Shown here: piece after piece, positions 31,697 to 44,789 of the stretch
Position numbering within the stretch: position 1 is the first letter of the stretch
How the letters are laid out: the number at the start of each line of letters is the position of its first letter
DNA from: Gentiana macrophylla
Lineage: Eukaryota > Streptophyta > Magnoliopsida > Gentianales > Gentianaceae
DNA: 64,000 bases
NCBI GenBank assembly: GCA_026214975.1
Contig: CM047810.1
Coordinates: 35,699,318-35,763,317, forward strand
Reading direction: 5' to 3'
Notes under the pieces: model-generated
What the model saw: only the letters and a program-made list of their open reading frames with translations
What the model was told of the DNA's origin: nothing
Database searches by the model: none
Position numbers and translations under genes: made by a program

Positions 31697-33247
31697 TCTT
31701 GACTATGCAATACCCACACAATGTTATTGTGGTGAAGAGGCCGCGATTGGTTGCCATGATACACAAGCGCCACTAGGCGAACTCTCACCGGAGCCGTAGA
31801 GTCGCCCCGACATCACTTGTACTTCGCCTTCGCTTTGTAATCACCGACTATAATCCCTATAAATAACCTGGCATCACCCTCCACCGTAACTTACGTTATT
31901 TTGACTTGATCCTCAGGCAGAACCCATATGGTATGTAGCAGGACTCTCACGATGCACCAAAAAAAACACCCCATTCCTTCGGATCGTTTCATCATTTTTC
32001 TTAGCACCACCACAGACTGACCGGAGAAATTATTCCTTTAATCTGAGATATCTACCACTATCATCAATTAAATATGTTTGTGATAATTCCGCTTGTTCTG
32101 AGTTTCTGTTTGGAAAAAATGAAAGAGATATTTACCTCATAGTATTATCATCAGTCGAAAGTTATTATTTTGCTATATAGAAAAAATTAACAAGTGCGTG
32201 TTTCCCTTCCACTAATTTACAATATATAAAAATATATTCTACTTAAACTATGAACTATACGTCCATAAAAGCTCGCCTCATATATATATATATACTCTGT
32301 ATATGACAAGGTTGACTTCTACTTGTAATGTTTCTCTACAGCAGCCATGCATGCACGTACGTGCTGCGGTACAACGGTTGTATTATAAAATTTATTAATT
32401 TTCCATGCAATCTTTCACGTAGCTCTTTTCTCTTACTTCTAACTGAATTAGAGTATTAGAGTCAATTGGTTCATCGGTAAAAGCTGTTGTTGTGTTTGTT
32501 TCTTCATGGGAAATAAAGACTCCTCCTATCTCTCATTGTTGTTTAGTGCGTTTCCTTCATCCTAATCTTCTAGTAAAGATAAAGAAATTATCTCACTCTT
32601 CTTCTTCAGTGTTCATTCACCGTCAACGGGTTTTTGTAGATCTCGAGCGAAATCAAGTCCCGGTAAGCTGACTTAGCTTAAAATTTACTGGGTTTATAGA
32701 GTCGCTTGTGGTGGCGGTGGGTGGTGGGGTGGTTTTGGACCTTCAGTAGTGTTAAACGTCAAGGAGAGGCTTGATCTGGATTTTTTTTTGTCCGGCGAGA
32801 TCTGAATTTTAACTAAAACAGCTTCTTCATTTTTGTTCAGCTTTATGTCAATTAAGCATTAATACATATAGTTTGAAAAAGCGGTTATACGAGAATTTTG
32901 CATTTTCTGTAAAGATCTTATATTTTGAGGTTCTTACAGGCGATTAGTATAATAATTTAGATTAATTTCTCAACGATTTTGTAGGTGAATTACATAATTT
33001 CCTGCCAATTGATTGTTATTTTCCAATTTGCCTCTCATTTTAATTTTAATTATCTGTTATCACAGGATAGCTGAACAGGATGGGTTAACAGTGAGAGGGA
33101 AGACATGAAAACATCTGTATATCTATCAAAATTGTTTCTTTAAGGGCTTATCTGATTGGAAAAATTTGATTTGGAGTTTTTTCCTTTCTTCTCAGTTGGT
33201 ACAGAAGCAGAAAGATCTGAGTATTTGTGGGTTTGGTCCCCATAGAA
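31697..33247 (+). promoter_or_regulatory. Promoter and 5' untranslated region of the DNA demethylase gene
   Basis: No other gene is seen here. A plausible 5' UTR exon ends with CCCGGTAAGC (donor at about 32660). A matching acceptor is CACAG before 33065, giving a 5' UTR intron of about 400 bp. Two short upstream ORFs (ATGGGTTAA near 33079 and one from ATGAAAACA near 33105) precede the chosen start. A TA-rich run lies at about 32279-32300. Confidence 0.4.
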
Positions 33248-36200
33248 ATGGATGAAAGGCAGGGAACAGAGAGCTCTTTTGGATTCCTAAAACCCCAATG
33301 AAGCTTACTCGAGCTTCTAACAGCAATCGATCTGCAACGAGAAGCAAACAAATTCGCCATCCTTTCCACATTGGTTGATTGCAGAGAGGAATTCTGAAAC
33401 ATCACAGCCTGGCACAGGAATTGCTCCCATTTGGGTAATTCAATTTGTTTTCAGAAGGAAATTCAAGCTCAGAATGCGGGTGATTCATGTAACCATGAGA
33501 GATTTGATAATCATGGAGTTGCAATGGCTGGCAATCATCCCTCTGGTATCAATAAAGATTCTCGCTTTTTTTTGGATTTGTGGAATCGTGGAATGGAACA
33601 TCTAATAAATGATGCAGCAGCTGCAGCACAGACGGCTGTACATGTCGATAAAAGTTCATTTACATCGGCTTCCATTTACCATGTCAAGTGTGCCTCTTAT
33701 CCAGAGGAATCATCATATTCTTCCTCAACATTCAAAGGCCTGTCTCAGGAATCAGGGCGTCAAAGTGCATTTGAAACATGTAATTGTGAGTCCCTTTTTA
33801 CCTCACTTGACTCAATTTAATCACAGACATAATTTTATACCGCCTTTATAGATGCAATATGTACTGATGAGATTTGTGTGTCGTGGCGGATCTAAAAAAA
33901 AATCAGAGGATGCACAAAATGTTAACTTCCCTGATCTTATTTTCTTGGTATTTGTGCAGAACGAACGTATTGGGAGTGAATAACTATTCTCTAACAAATC
34001 ATTTGTTTCTAAATTTTCAGATCAAACAAACGGTGCAGAACTGAATGGAGGTATTTTGTACCACACAGCACCCTCAACACCAAACCTAACCAACACAGCG
34101 GACAAAGTTCAGGGCTCTGATGAACAAAATTACCGGGTTGGTGTGGCAGCAAAAGAAAACGAGGGATCACGTACTCAACAAAATCCCTATTGAGTTGAGT
34201 GAGCTGCAGAAGGAAGGCCAGCCAGAGCAAATTGTTGATATATCTTGTTCTAATGGTTCGAAAACATTGGTGGAGAATCACGAGCCTGACATGGGCAACA
34301 GCCAGAACATTGACGTCAAAACACCACAACAGAGACCAAGGAAAAAGAAGCATAGGCCCAAAGTTGTTATTGAAGGCAAACCTAGGCGGAGACCTAGAAA
34401 CACGACGCCTGCTTCTTCAGAGAAAGTTAACACACCTAAGAGGAAGTATGTCAGAAGAAATAATATCAGCACCGAAGCTGAGACGCCTACAGAAGGTAAA
34501 ATTCAAGGTGATCTCTGTTCTGAAGCAAAGACAACACCGAAAAGAAAGTACACCAGAAGAAAGGAAGTAAATGAGCCCACCATGACTCCACCGGAGGAGG
34601 GTGTTAGTGGAACTAGTAGCCCAAAAGATGATCAAACTTCTCAGAGATCCTGTAGGCGATCATTGAACTTTGAGTTTGACAGCCAAATTTCAGATTTGGG
34701 CTGCAAGTCTACTTCACAGATTTCACTTACAGAGAATCAGATGATGTCAGCATTCAAACCTGAAGAAAGAGTAGATATAAATGTTCAAAGGACAGAAACA
34801 TGCTTTGCTCAACACCATCAGCAGTCAATGGGGAAGGAGTTTGAAGAATACCTTTGAGTAAAGGGGTAAAACCGCTGATTCTTTACCTCCTTCAGAATTT
34901 GATCAACTGAACAACAAATCAATGGCTGGCAGTATCACTGAATATTCCAGAGGAAGATGTCAAATAGTGTTCTCAGATGCAACTCATGATAAAGTGGCAA
35001 CTTTTCTCGAGTCTAGAACTCAAAAAGAAAGGGGTGCTACAAAACCTTTATATACTCCAAACTACAGAAGCATCTTAACCCAAGAAACATATGGGAGGGG
35101 ACAAAAGAGGGAACAGCCTTCTTCTGCTGGTCTGTTTGATTCTTACGGTATATATTCTGCTGTGCCTCAAGGAAAATATTTTCAGGATTTTACAGAGTTC
35201 TCACAATCAAAAGAACACCGACAAGAATTTTCATTCCAGCATTGTCCTGAAACATTCAAGAAGAAGAGGGCCAAACAGGTGCGCAATTCAACCAATTCTA
35301 CCATGATGCCAGCAGTTGCTTCAACGGGCCACCGTGATTCAGAACTACGCAACCTCAATTGTCAACAATTGCAGAGAAACCAACGGCTTTGGGATGATGC
35401 AAGTGAACATTGGTGCTGATTGTGGTCCATCTAGGATTTCAAAAGTCCATAGTGCACAACTTAAGCAAACTTCTTCTGAATGGATTCACCCTTGAGAAAT
35501 GCAGGTCAAATAACATTGAAAGAATCCAACGGCCTCCTCACTGTGATTCGCTTAGTTGTACGCCACTTGCTAATGCTTTATTTTCGCTATTGGCTTCAAA
35601 AGAATACTCATATTCACATTATCTATCTACATGCATAAAACCCTTAGTTGTGGACAAGTGCTGTTAAAAACCTAACAAGTGTTAATTTCTTTTTCTCTCT
35701 CACTGTAGACAGATAAAAGACTGACAAGTGTGTGTGTGTGTTTTATTTTGAGCATGTGATGCAGGTTTTACACCAGCCAGAATGTTAAAAAGAATGCCTT
35801 CAGTTGATGACATCATTGAGCAGTTCAACAGTCTTAGTGTATCTACAGAAAGCAATACTCTTGCCAGCATAGAGAAGAATGCCCTGTTTGCATATCCATA
35901 TGAATATTCTGGGAAAAATGCCCTTGTTGTCTACCAGAGTGATCAGACTATGATCCCTTTGATGCTTCATCCATTCAGAAAAACGTGGACCACGGCCTAA
36001 AGTTAACCTTGATGAGGAGACAGCTAGAGTATGGACTCTTTTGTTGGAAAATATAGATAGTGAGGGCATTGATGGAACAGATGAAGAGAAAAGAAAATTT
36101 TGGCAAAAGGAACGTAAAATTTTTCGTGGAAGGGTCAATTCATTTATTGCAAAAATGCGGCTGGTACAGGGTAAGCATACTACTGCAGTTACTGGACATA

Positions 36201-39200
36201 TCTTTTTTACTCTTACTCCAAAGGTGTAGCCATTAGCCAATGCCTATGTAGATTTCCAATATGGATGGCATGAAAATGGATTACCCTAAATAACTGCCTC
36301 TGCTAACTGCAGCCTCCCATTCGAATCACCACCCAGTATCTTATTTTATTTTACGCTAGTAGCTAAACACTTATTGTCCTGTTTCTTGCCTTCCTATAAG
36401 CTTAAAATGTAGTGTTCTAAATTCATGGCGGACGCAGATCTCGGGTAAGGGGGAAATAATTTTTTAAAGGCAAATAAAAATTTAAGGGGGCAAACGATAT
36501 GCTTTGTACATATATTAATGTAATTTTTCCGATCCGTAAAGGCTGCCCCCTGGTTGTATGTAGCTCCGCCACTAGTTCTAATTATTGCCTTCCCTTTAAG
36601 TTTGAAGTGTATTGTCCTATTTATTTCTTTTCCTTTAAGCTCAAGTGAATTTATTTACCTTTGTCCGTCCGTGATCCTTACCGCCTCAATGAGCTTATAG
36701 TAGGCATCATTTTATTTTTCTTCCACAGGAGACAGACGTTGGCCCATGGAAAGGATCAGTAGTAGACTCTGTTGTTGGAGTTTTTCTGACCCAAAACGTG
36801 TCTGATCATCTCTCTAGGTAAGTTGGATTATTGAACCTCTTTACATTTTCATTTTTTATGTTGTTTTTGTACCATGTGTTCTAAAACAGCATGGTCTCTA
36901 TCATTACAGTTCTGCCTTTATGTCAATGGCTGCAAGATTTCCTCTAAAACCAAGCAGTGATCGTGGCATCGCCTTCTGAAGGAATAAGCGAGATACATGA
37001 TCTATTGCATTTAGACGAAGATACCTCGGGTGAAGCATTTGGAGATTTCCAAGCCATGAAAAATGATGAAAATTACCTGGAATTGGTCAGAAACTACCAG
37101 AAATTGGTCAGAAATTGCACTGAAGTTACCGAGTCAACCAGAACGTTAAAATCCCCTTCTTCCGATTCATCAGAAAGTGGTCCGAGTGCATCTAATGGCG
37201 AAACAGTGATGTCAGATGGTGATGTAAGGGCTTCAGGCGACATTTTATGCTCTCAAACTTCTGTGGTTTCCCCTCAGAATTCTACAGATTCAGTCGTCCT
37301 AACTGATAACAAAAAGGAGCTATGCTCACACATGTTCGTGGAGGAAGAATCGACATCCGTATGCTTTCAGAATACTTCATTTGTAGAGCTATTGCAGATG
37401 CAAGAACAGAGAGTTCATAATCCTGGGAACAGAAGCGGGTCACCTCTTGGGGAAACTCGAACAAATTCCGAAATGACGGAAAGCCACTTGGAAAGTAAGA
37501 AATCTGCTAAACATGTAACCTTGTTGAGACCTTCCGTTATACGACCTTATCCTTGTTTTGTTAATGTGAATTCAGGAGAGGCTGATCACAAAGATTTTGC
37601 AGAATCACTGACATCAAGTTGTCCGGAAGTTCCAAGGAACCGAGTGTATTGCAACTGATCAAAGTGGGTTGTCAGAAGAATCTGGTGCAGGACCTTCATC
37701 TCAGAATAGTACGGGTTTTTGCTTTGAACGACATATGATGTGCATGGAAAATCATGAGTCAGCCGTACTCAAGGCTAGCTGGTGATCAACAAACAGAATT
37801 TATTTCCACAGGGCAAAAGCATGCCTCATCTTTTTCAGAAAGTACACTGGATGCAACAATTCTGAAAGGAATCCTGTAAAATTAGATGCAAGCACAAGTG
37901 GAGTGAGTACTGCTAAACCCAAGCCAAAAGGCGGTAAAATTTCAAAAGAAGCAGAACCTGAAGTGGATTGGGATATCTACAGAAAACAGGTAGAGGCCAA
38001 AGGTAAAAGAGAACAATCAAGCAACACAATGGACTCGGTAGACTGGGAAACTGTAAGATGCACAGAGGTTGGAGAGATTGCTGAGACAATCAAAGAAAGG
38101 GGGATGAACAATAGGCTAGCAGAGAGAATCAAGGTATGCATACTTTGTCATGAGCAACAAACAGAATTACTTACGGAGTGCGTATTGAACTCAATAATCA
38201 GCTGTAAAAGTTAAGAACGAACTAAACGCTGGATATGAGAATATGTTCTCGTTTGATGTTGTTGTCTCAGTTTTCAGATTGTGTGGATTGTGAATCTTTT
38301 TCATTCAAGTTCTGATTCCCAAAAAAAAATTATGTAGGATTTCTTAAACCGGCTTATCAGAGACCATGGGAGCCTTGATCTTGAGTGGTTAAGGGATATA
38401 CCACCAGATAAAGCGAAGTATGTTACCAAAACTTTTGCCTACCTGTTGTGTAAATGTTTTCTGACTTTGAACTTGTATTGACATTCTTGCTGTATATCTA
38501 TTGTTGTAGAGAATATCTATTAAGCGTAAAGGGCCTTGGTTTGAAGAGCGTGGAATGTGTTAGACTTTTGACCCTTCACCATCTGGCTTTCCCAGTAAGA
38601 TCTTAAAGCAACTCTTGACATCATAAATTTTTTTCTTTTGATTTCCACTCTAATCTCTTGACATCTTAACACAGGTGGATACAAATGTTGGACGATAGCT
38701 GTGAGACTCGGATGGGTACCACTTGAGCCACTGCCTGAATCGCTGCAGCTGCACCTTCTGGAACTGTGAGTTTAACATATCGGCTTTATTCGTTTTGCTT
38801 TAACAACTGAAGTATATGCATGTTGTGCTTGCCATTGTATAGGTACCCGGTGCTCGAGTCAATCCAGAAACACTTATGGCCCAGGCTTTGCAAGCTGGAT
38901 CAGAGAAAATTGTAAGCTAATCTTCTTGGATTCAGCTATCTTACTTACGGATTTATAAGGTAGTAGAGCTAACAAATCAACAATTCATTTCCTGTGTTAA
39001 CTTGCAGATATGAGCTGCATTATCATATGATCACATTTGGAAAGGTACGCCATTGAATATTACATGATCATCTACTAAGCAGAAACTGTTCTGAGACTTT
39101 TTCCTCGCTTTGATTGACAGGTTTTCTGCACAAAAGTAAGCCAAATTGCAATTCATGCCCCATGCGAGGAGAATGTAGGCATTTCGCAAGTGCATATGCA

Positions 39201-41809
39201 AGGTTTGCCTTTTTTGTTGATTGGTCCGCTTTTGAGCTGTCGATAACCTGACTCGAGTCATTTACACCCTAAATGTGTTCTCCATGCAGTGCTAGACTGG
39301 CTCTCCCGGCACCCCAGGATAAAAGCATTGTTACTGCACCGGCACAGCATCAAAGAACAGCTCATGGTAATCATGCAGAAAAAGTAGACCTTTGCAGTTG
39401 CCTAGACCTGAATCAACTGAAAATTTGGGAGCAGCATCTCTATTACCATTTTCTGAACTCACATTTCAAGTGTTGGAAACTCCTAAACCCATCATTGAAG
39501 AACCCACGACGCCAGAGTCCGAGCCTGTCATTGAAGAGCCTCAGATTTCAGAATCAGAGACGGAGACGGAGACGGAGACAGTGACAGAGCCGCAGTGGAC
39601 ACAATGTCCTGTTGACATTGAGGATTATATAGACAATGATGATGAGATTCCTACAATTGATCTCAATCTTGAAGCCCTAAATCAAAACTTGCAGAGTATC
39701 ATGCAAAATGTTGGGCTTCAAGATAGTGAATATTCAAAGGCTTTGATGGTTTTAACTCCAGAAGCTGCTTCAATTCCCATGCCTAAACTCAAAAACATTA
39801 ACCGCTTAAGAACTGAGCATCGAGTGTAAGTGCAAACTATGTTCCACTCATTTTGATTGACCAGATATTTTGATTAGGTCTTTCACATTTAATCCTTCTT
39901 TAAGATATATATATTTTCTTGTTCAAGAACCCCCCCACCCCCCTCAAACACAAACAAACACACAATTTATAAAAAAGATGGGATCTTTAAGTTTAAAATC
40001 GAAGTTCTCAAATGTAAAACCTTTGGATGGATCTCAACAAGTAAAAGATTGTAATAATTTGAATTGGCACCATTTTCTGAACTGTTTTTATCATTGTCCT
40101 AATTATCTTCCTTTCTTTAGGTACTTGCTTCCGGATTCTCATCAGCTGCTGAAAGGAGTCAGTTCTACATCTCTCTTACAAATCTATATATATATATATA
40201 GACATACACACACACACACATGATTCCATCATTCTCTTCCCTAAAATAACTTACCTTTATAACTTTCAGTTGGAGAAACGCGAAGAAAATGATCCATGTC
40301 CATACCTTCTGCCATATGGGCTCCAGGTGAGAAGATAACCGTGGCATGTACCTATAGGTCACAGCAGCTACTACAACATGTGTCGCTACACTTGTACACC
40401 ATTGGTCATGGCGGGACCATATTGTAATGGACTATGATCAAAAGTGTGTAGTGACACGTGGCTCTTGTGTTGTGATCCTATCACTATGCATATGATTATG
40501 ACTAAACTAAAATATGGTGGTTTATTAGCCTAGTTTATGTATGGGTGTGTTGAGGTTCACTACATACATGATTTTGATTGAGTACCTCTCATATTTTAGG
40601 TGAAACTATAAACTCTATTCAGCCACCAGAAAGAAAATGCAGCATCGAAGGATCCGGACAGCTATGCTTTGATAATACATGTTATTCGTGGCAATAGCAT
40701 ACGCGAGGCAACATCCCATACTGTCAGAGGGACAATTTTGGTTAGTGCAATTAGCAACCATGATGTGTTTACTTGTGGAATTGCTCTAAGACGATCTATC
40801 ATTTGAATGGACAGATACCATGCCGTGATAGCTATGAGAGGAAGCTTTCCACCAATGGTACATACTTCCAAGTGAATGAGGTATATATAGTGTTAGATAT
40901 TTTTCATCGCTTTTATGCTTATTTGATTTTTGGTTTTTCAATAGAGTTGGTCACTCTAGTAAGCGCTTTGTCTTCACGAAACGGTATCGACTTCTAAAGC
41001 CTGCACCCCTATATATTATGGGCACACTTCATTTTTTTATTTAAGATTCTTCAGTATCACCACAAGTGCCTTCTGGTTTGGGCAAATAAAAACCACATCT
41101 TGATTCAAATGACTCCATTCTATCCCAGGATAGATTTTCTTCCATTCTCAGTTGTGACATTGTTGAAGAAGGAATAATCATTTTTTTAACGAAAAGCGCT
41201 GTGTCCTGGAGTTCATTCAAATTTTCGATATTCCTTACATATTTTCCTTATATACATGACTTTATGATCAATCTAGTTTTAGAATGAAAGCCAGAAAATA
41301 AGAAAAGAAGTTAACCAATGCAGGTGTTTGCTGACCATGAAACTAGCCTCAAACCCATTGATGTACCCAGAGATTGGTTGTGGAATTTACGGCGCAGAAC
41401 AGTTTACTTCGACTTCTATACCAACTATATTTAAAGGTGAGTGATTCTCAGATAGCTGTATTCATTTTTCGCTATAATGTTACATTTTGTATTAAGAAAT
41501 AGTTTCTGGAGAATTAATACCGTGTTTTTTGTTTGTTTGTTGATAATTAGGTTTGGAGCCCTATGAAATTCAGTACTGCTTCTGGAAAGGTGAATGATTA
41601 ATGTGAAACCAGTTAGATTCGATCCCGGACTTTGTCTGCTTCATTTTAATTCCTGATTGATACCTTTGAACAATTTTTTTCCAGGCTTTGTATGTGTGAG
41701 GGGTTTTGACCGTGCAACGCGGGGTCCACGGCCACTAATTGCAAGACTACACTTCCCAGTAAGCAGGATGCGAAGATTAATAAGGAAGGAGCAGCCGGAA
41801 GTGGCTTAG
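33248..41809 (+). CDS. ROS1/DME: DEMETER/ROS1-like 5-methylcytosine DNA glycosylase, many apparent frameshifts
   Basis: This enzyme family excises 5-methylcytosine and nicks the strand, giving active DNA demethylation in the nucleus. The start (MDERQGTESSF, then WIPKTPMKL) is the family N-terminus. The basic AT-hook-like region (RPRKKKHRPKVVIEGKPRRR, CRRSLNFEFD) is at 34340-34680. Domain A is at 35764-36817 (RGPRPKVNLDEETARVWTLL, ERKIFRGRVNSFIAKMRLVQ). The HhH-GPD glycosylase spans 37900-39044, with catalytic Lys in LGLKSVECV and Asp in VDTNVGR. An FeS cluster C-X6-C-X2-C-X5-C (to CPMRGEC) is at 39121-39202. The C-terminal RRF/permuted-CXXC region runs from 39290 to GFVCVRGFDR and the stop at 41809. 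Exon ends with good splice sites are 35764-36170, 36729-36817, 36910-38133, 38338-38417, 38510-38604, 38675-38765, 38843-38911, 39008-39044, 39121-39202, 39290-39825, 40121-40157, 40270-40326, 40600-40740, 40815-40880, 41324-41436, 41551-41589 and 41685-41809. At least ten one- or two-base indels break the frame, yet key residues persist. Confidence 0.88.
36424..36574. mobile_element. hAT-type MITE in a demethylase intron
   Basis: The unit begins CATGGCGGACGCAGATC and ends AGCTCCGCCACTA, giving CAxTGGCGGA-type inverted ends with GGGGG/CCCCC tracts just inside. The flanks GTTCTAAATT (36414-36423) and GTTCTAATT (36575-36583) look like an imperfect target duplication. It lies in the intron between exons 35764-36170 and 36729-36817. 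Confidence 0.55.
40187..40222. repeat. (TA)n and (CA)n microsatellite in an intron
   Basis: A TA run followed by ACACAC repeats lies in the short intron between exons 40121-40157 and 40270-40326. Confidence 0.9.
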
Positions 41810-42443
41810 CAAAAGACGCCCGATGAAACTCCAGCAGGGGCAAAGTAGCGGTGGCGAGGAAGGGATGTGGATTTTGTAGCTACATTTTGCTGCTGGTTGA
41901 TCTACATTTTATTCTGTTGACTTTATAATCTTTCCTAGAAGGAAGCTGGAAGTTTATGTTTGTGTATCATCTAATAATCTGCATCTTTCTTGTAGTCTAC
42001 ATTTGTTATTTTATTTTATTTCTTAATGCTTGCGATGTGAGCATTTAGTGTTGCAGGACATTCTGCCACCTCAAACATAAATCTGGCAATTTTAAACCTC
42101 GATATCGGGTAAGTGTAGGGATAAAAATATAGTGTTGAACATGACTAGTGACATTTGTACCTTTTTCTTGGAGTCTTGAGAGTTCAAACAGAATAAAAAT
42201 CATAATTTCTGTTTGCTTATAGCTTTCTGTATCAGTTTATGAATAGTTCTTTATTTATAGTAAAGCTTTACAGGGCATAAAAGTGACATTAACGCTATAC
42301 TTAATCGAAATATGGAATCTTGCAAGTGATTTATAGCACACCATTGAATATATTATGTGTACAATACAAATGACGTTCATCTGGCAATTTGATGCAAAAG
42401 AGAGTCTTAATCTAAAGAAGCTCTCGCTAGGAAGCCGGGGTTT
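41810..42443. other. Convergent intergenic region between two host genes
   Basis: Only 634 bp separate the stop codons of the demethylase (plus strand) and the heat-shock factor (minus strand). Both 3' UTRs must lie here. I see no other gene. Confidence 0.6.
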
Positions 42444-44667
42444 CTAATCACGGAGGTCTTTGGAAGGAGATTCATCCCGTGTCTCAATGCCAGAACCCAA
42501 GCCTCCCCATATGTCTGGAATTCCACTGCTAGTTCCTTCTATTTGTTGCATATCAGAGTTACCCCATAATAATTCAGGCGTACAACTACCGAAGTCAGTG
42601 TCCAAGTCCGTTGGTGGCCACATGTCTTCCTCTTTGACAATGTATTCCAGTTCATCAGGCAAGTACAACGGATCATTCTCCAGAAACGAGAGGGGACACT
42701 CTTTCTGTGGGTTAATCGCATCCCTCTCGTTCAAGATTTGATCTTTACCTACTACATTCTTTCCTTTGGAAAACCCATGTTCAGTTCCGTGGCTCAAGAC
42801 CTGTTCAGAACTAGTCGTCATGAAAAAGTCATCTCCCACTTCCAACTCACCAAATGCAGAATCAAACGCTAGGTTTTCCATATCTGTATCTTGTACAGGA
42901 AACTGAACGAATTCATCGTGTGCTCCCTGGTTGAAAGCCGATCTATCAAAATCAGGCAAAGAGGGTTCATATTCTGCTCCCTTATGTTTCATGAACTTTC
43001 TCATTGTTCTTGGAGGAGAAGTGATTTGTTTCTGATGTTTCATTAGCTGAGGCAATAATGCAGTAGGGTTCTGGAACACATTAGACAAGAAAGAAACCAT
43101 CTGCTTCTGTTTCTTTTCAGCTGCTTGAAGCTTCTCCCAACTCTGTTCATATGTTGACAGTCCCAAGCTGCTGTCCTTGTAGTTCAATCACTTCTCTCAT
43201 CATCAAGCTCCTGTCTTTTCTTAACCTCTCTATCTCTTCTTCCAATGAATCTTTCCCTGCCGCCACAGGAACTAGACCGGACGAGCTTCCGGTGTATGAT
43301 TGACACGTAGTAGATGATTTCCGCCTCTGTATATTCTTCAAAAGATGCCTCTTCCCCTACAAAACCTTCATTTGCAAATTCCCACTTGTCTGCGTCAACT
43401 TTTCGAATCCCTGCAGAAAATTACCCAAGCAAAATGTAAACTTTTCTGATGGTTCATGGACAGTATACCAAGACTAGGTCTTTCATCAGTAATACCAAAA
43501 TCCATACAAGTTAACTGATAACTTATCACATGTTACAAACACAAAAAAGGGTAGTCTGGTAAATGTAAGCATCTTGCTTATACAATGCTCGACGAAGGGC
43601 CGGGCCATTTCGGCCTACCATACGCAACCTTACCATACATTTCATATTCCATGGGCTGAAACTATGACCTCTGGCCACACTATACAGTTCCTTTTAACAC
43701 TGTGCAAAGTCTCCCATCAAAAGTTACAAACACAAAATGCACAATATCCCAAGTTTCAACCTGCTAAATAGTTGAACACTGCAGTCTGCAGATATATATA
43801 TATATATGACAGATTAAAGGCTAACCTGGAGTGACATCTCTTCTAACTTCCTGAAAGAACTTGGCTCGGCAGAGCCTAAGGATCATTCATTCAATCTACT
43901 TCCATGCACTGAGTCATACAAGATTTCTCACCGATTTGGGACTTGGGTAAATTCATGGCAATATATATATGTGTACACAAAGATTTATCAAAAAGAAATA
44001 AAAAAATACTACCTATTACAATTGTCAATTCGGTTTTACAATAGGGTGATACATACAGTGGATAAGCTACAAAATTACAAGATCTATGAAAGAATACATA
44101 CAAGAAAAATCCCCAATTACAAGAAGGAAAAAAAAAAAAAAAAAAAAAAAGATAAAATAATTTACAGAGAAAAAAAGAAAGGCCAGCAAGATGGATTAGA
44201 CTGTGTTATATACAGTACTAGGTAACTGCTATACTAATGAGTACCCACGTATGTGTTAAGCTGGCGAACAAAGCTTGAGAAGTTGTTGTGCTTAAAATTC
44301 CTGGGCAAAATAGTCCGAGCGAATTCAATTGGATCCCACACCAGGAAGCTCATTCCATGGGATGCCCACGAGATAATCGAATCCAGAGTAGGGTCTTCCA
44401 CTAGATCATAAGTCTTGAAAGAAATGGCGGCACCGGAGTACCCATCAAAGCCTCCAGGGGCTGCGGAACTCCGGGAGGAGAAATCCCACCTGCCTCTGCC
44501 TCTGCCTCACCGTCACCGATGATGCTCTGAAAATTAGGGAGTAACTCGAAATCTGGTCGGACTGAGGAACCCGATTCCGGTATAACAGGGGAGGATGAAA
44601 ACGGCACTGTCTTCGCCGGAGAATGTTCTGTAGAAAACGGATTGGAATTACCGTCAGGCGGAAACAT
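42444..44667 (-). CDS. HSFA3: Class A heat-shock transcription factor, HSFA3-like, with frameshifts
   Basis: The protein binds heat-shock elements as a trimer and activates stress genes. Exon 1 (44667-44249) encodes an acidic/Ser-Pro leader ([17 protein letters not shown]) and the first part of the DNA-binding domain: [58 protein letters not shown]. The single intron at the usual class-wide position is 44248-43411. Exon 2 (43410-42444) gives [23 protein letters not shown], the heptad oligomerisation region ([40 protein letters not shown]) and a basic stretch near KFMKHK. The C-terminal activation region has three Trp-acid motifs ([32 protein letters not shown]). PxPLEAL before the domain and the Trp-rich tail point to HSFA3. 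Single-base indels disturb the frame near 44425, 43405, 43370 and 43170. HSFA3 is induced by drought and DREB2A in Arabidopsis. Confidence 0.85.
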
Positions 44668-44776
44668 TTTTGAAGAGGATTAAGTGCGGGAAATTGGTGG
44701 ATTATGAAGAAAAAGGATAAGTTTGTAGAAATGTTTAGAGTAGAGAAAGATGCATGAAAAGGTTAAGCAAGAAGTA

Positions 44777-44789
44777 CTTATATATATAG
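44777..44789 (-). promoter_or_regulatory. TATA box of the heat-shock factor gene
   Basis: The minus strand reads CTATATATATAAG about 110 bp before the start codon at 44667. I saw no clear heat-shock element in the 300 bp beyond. Confidence 0.5.
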
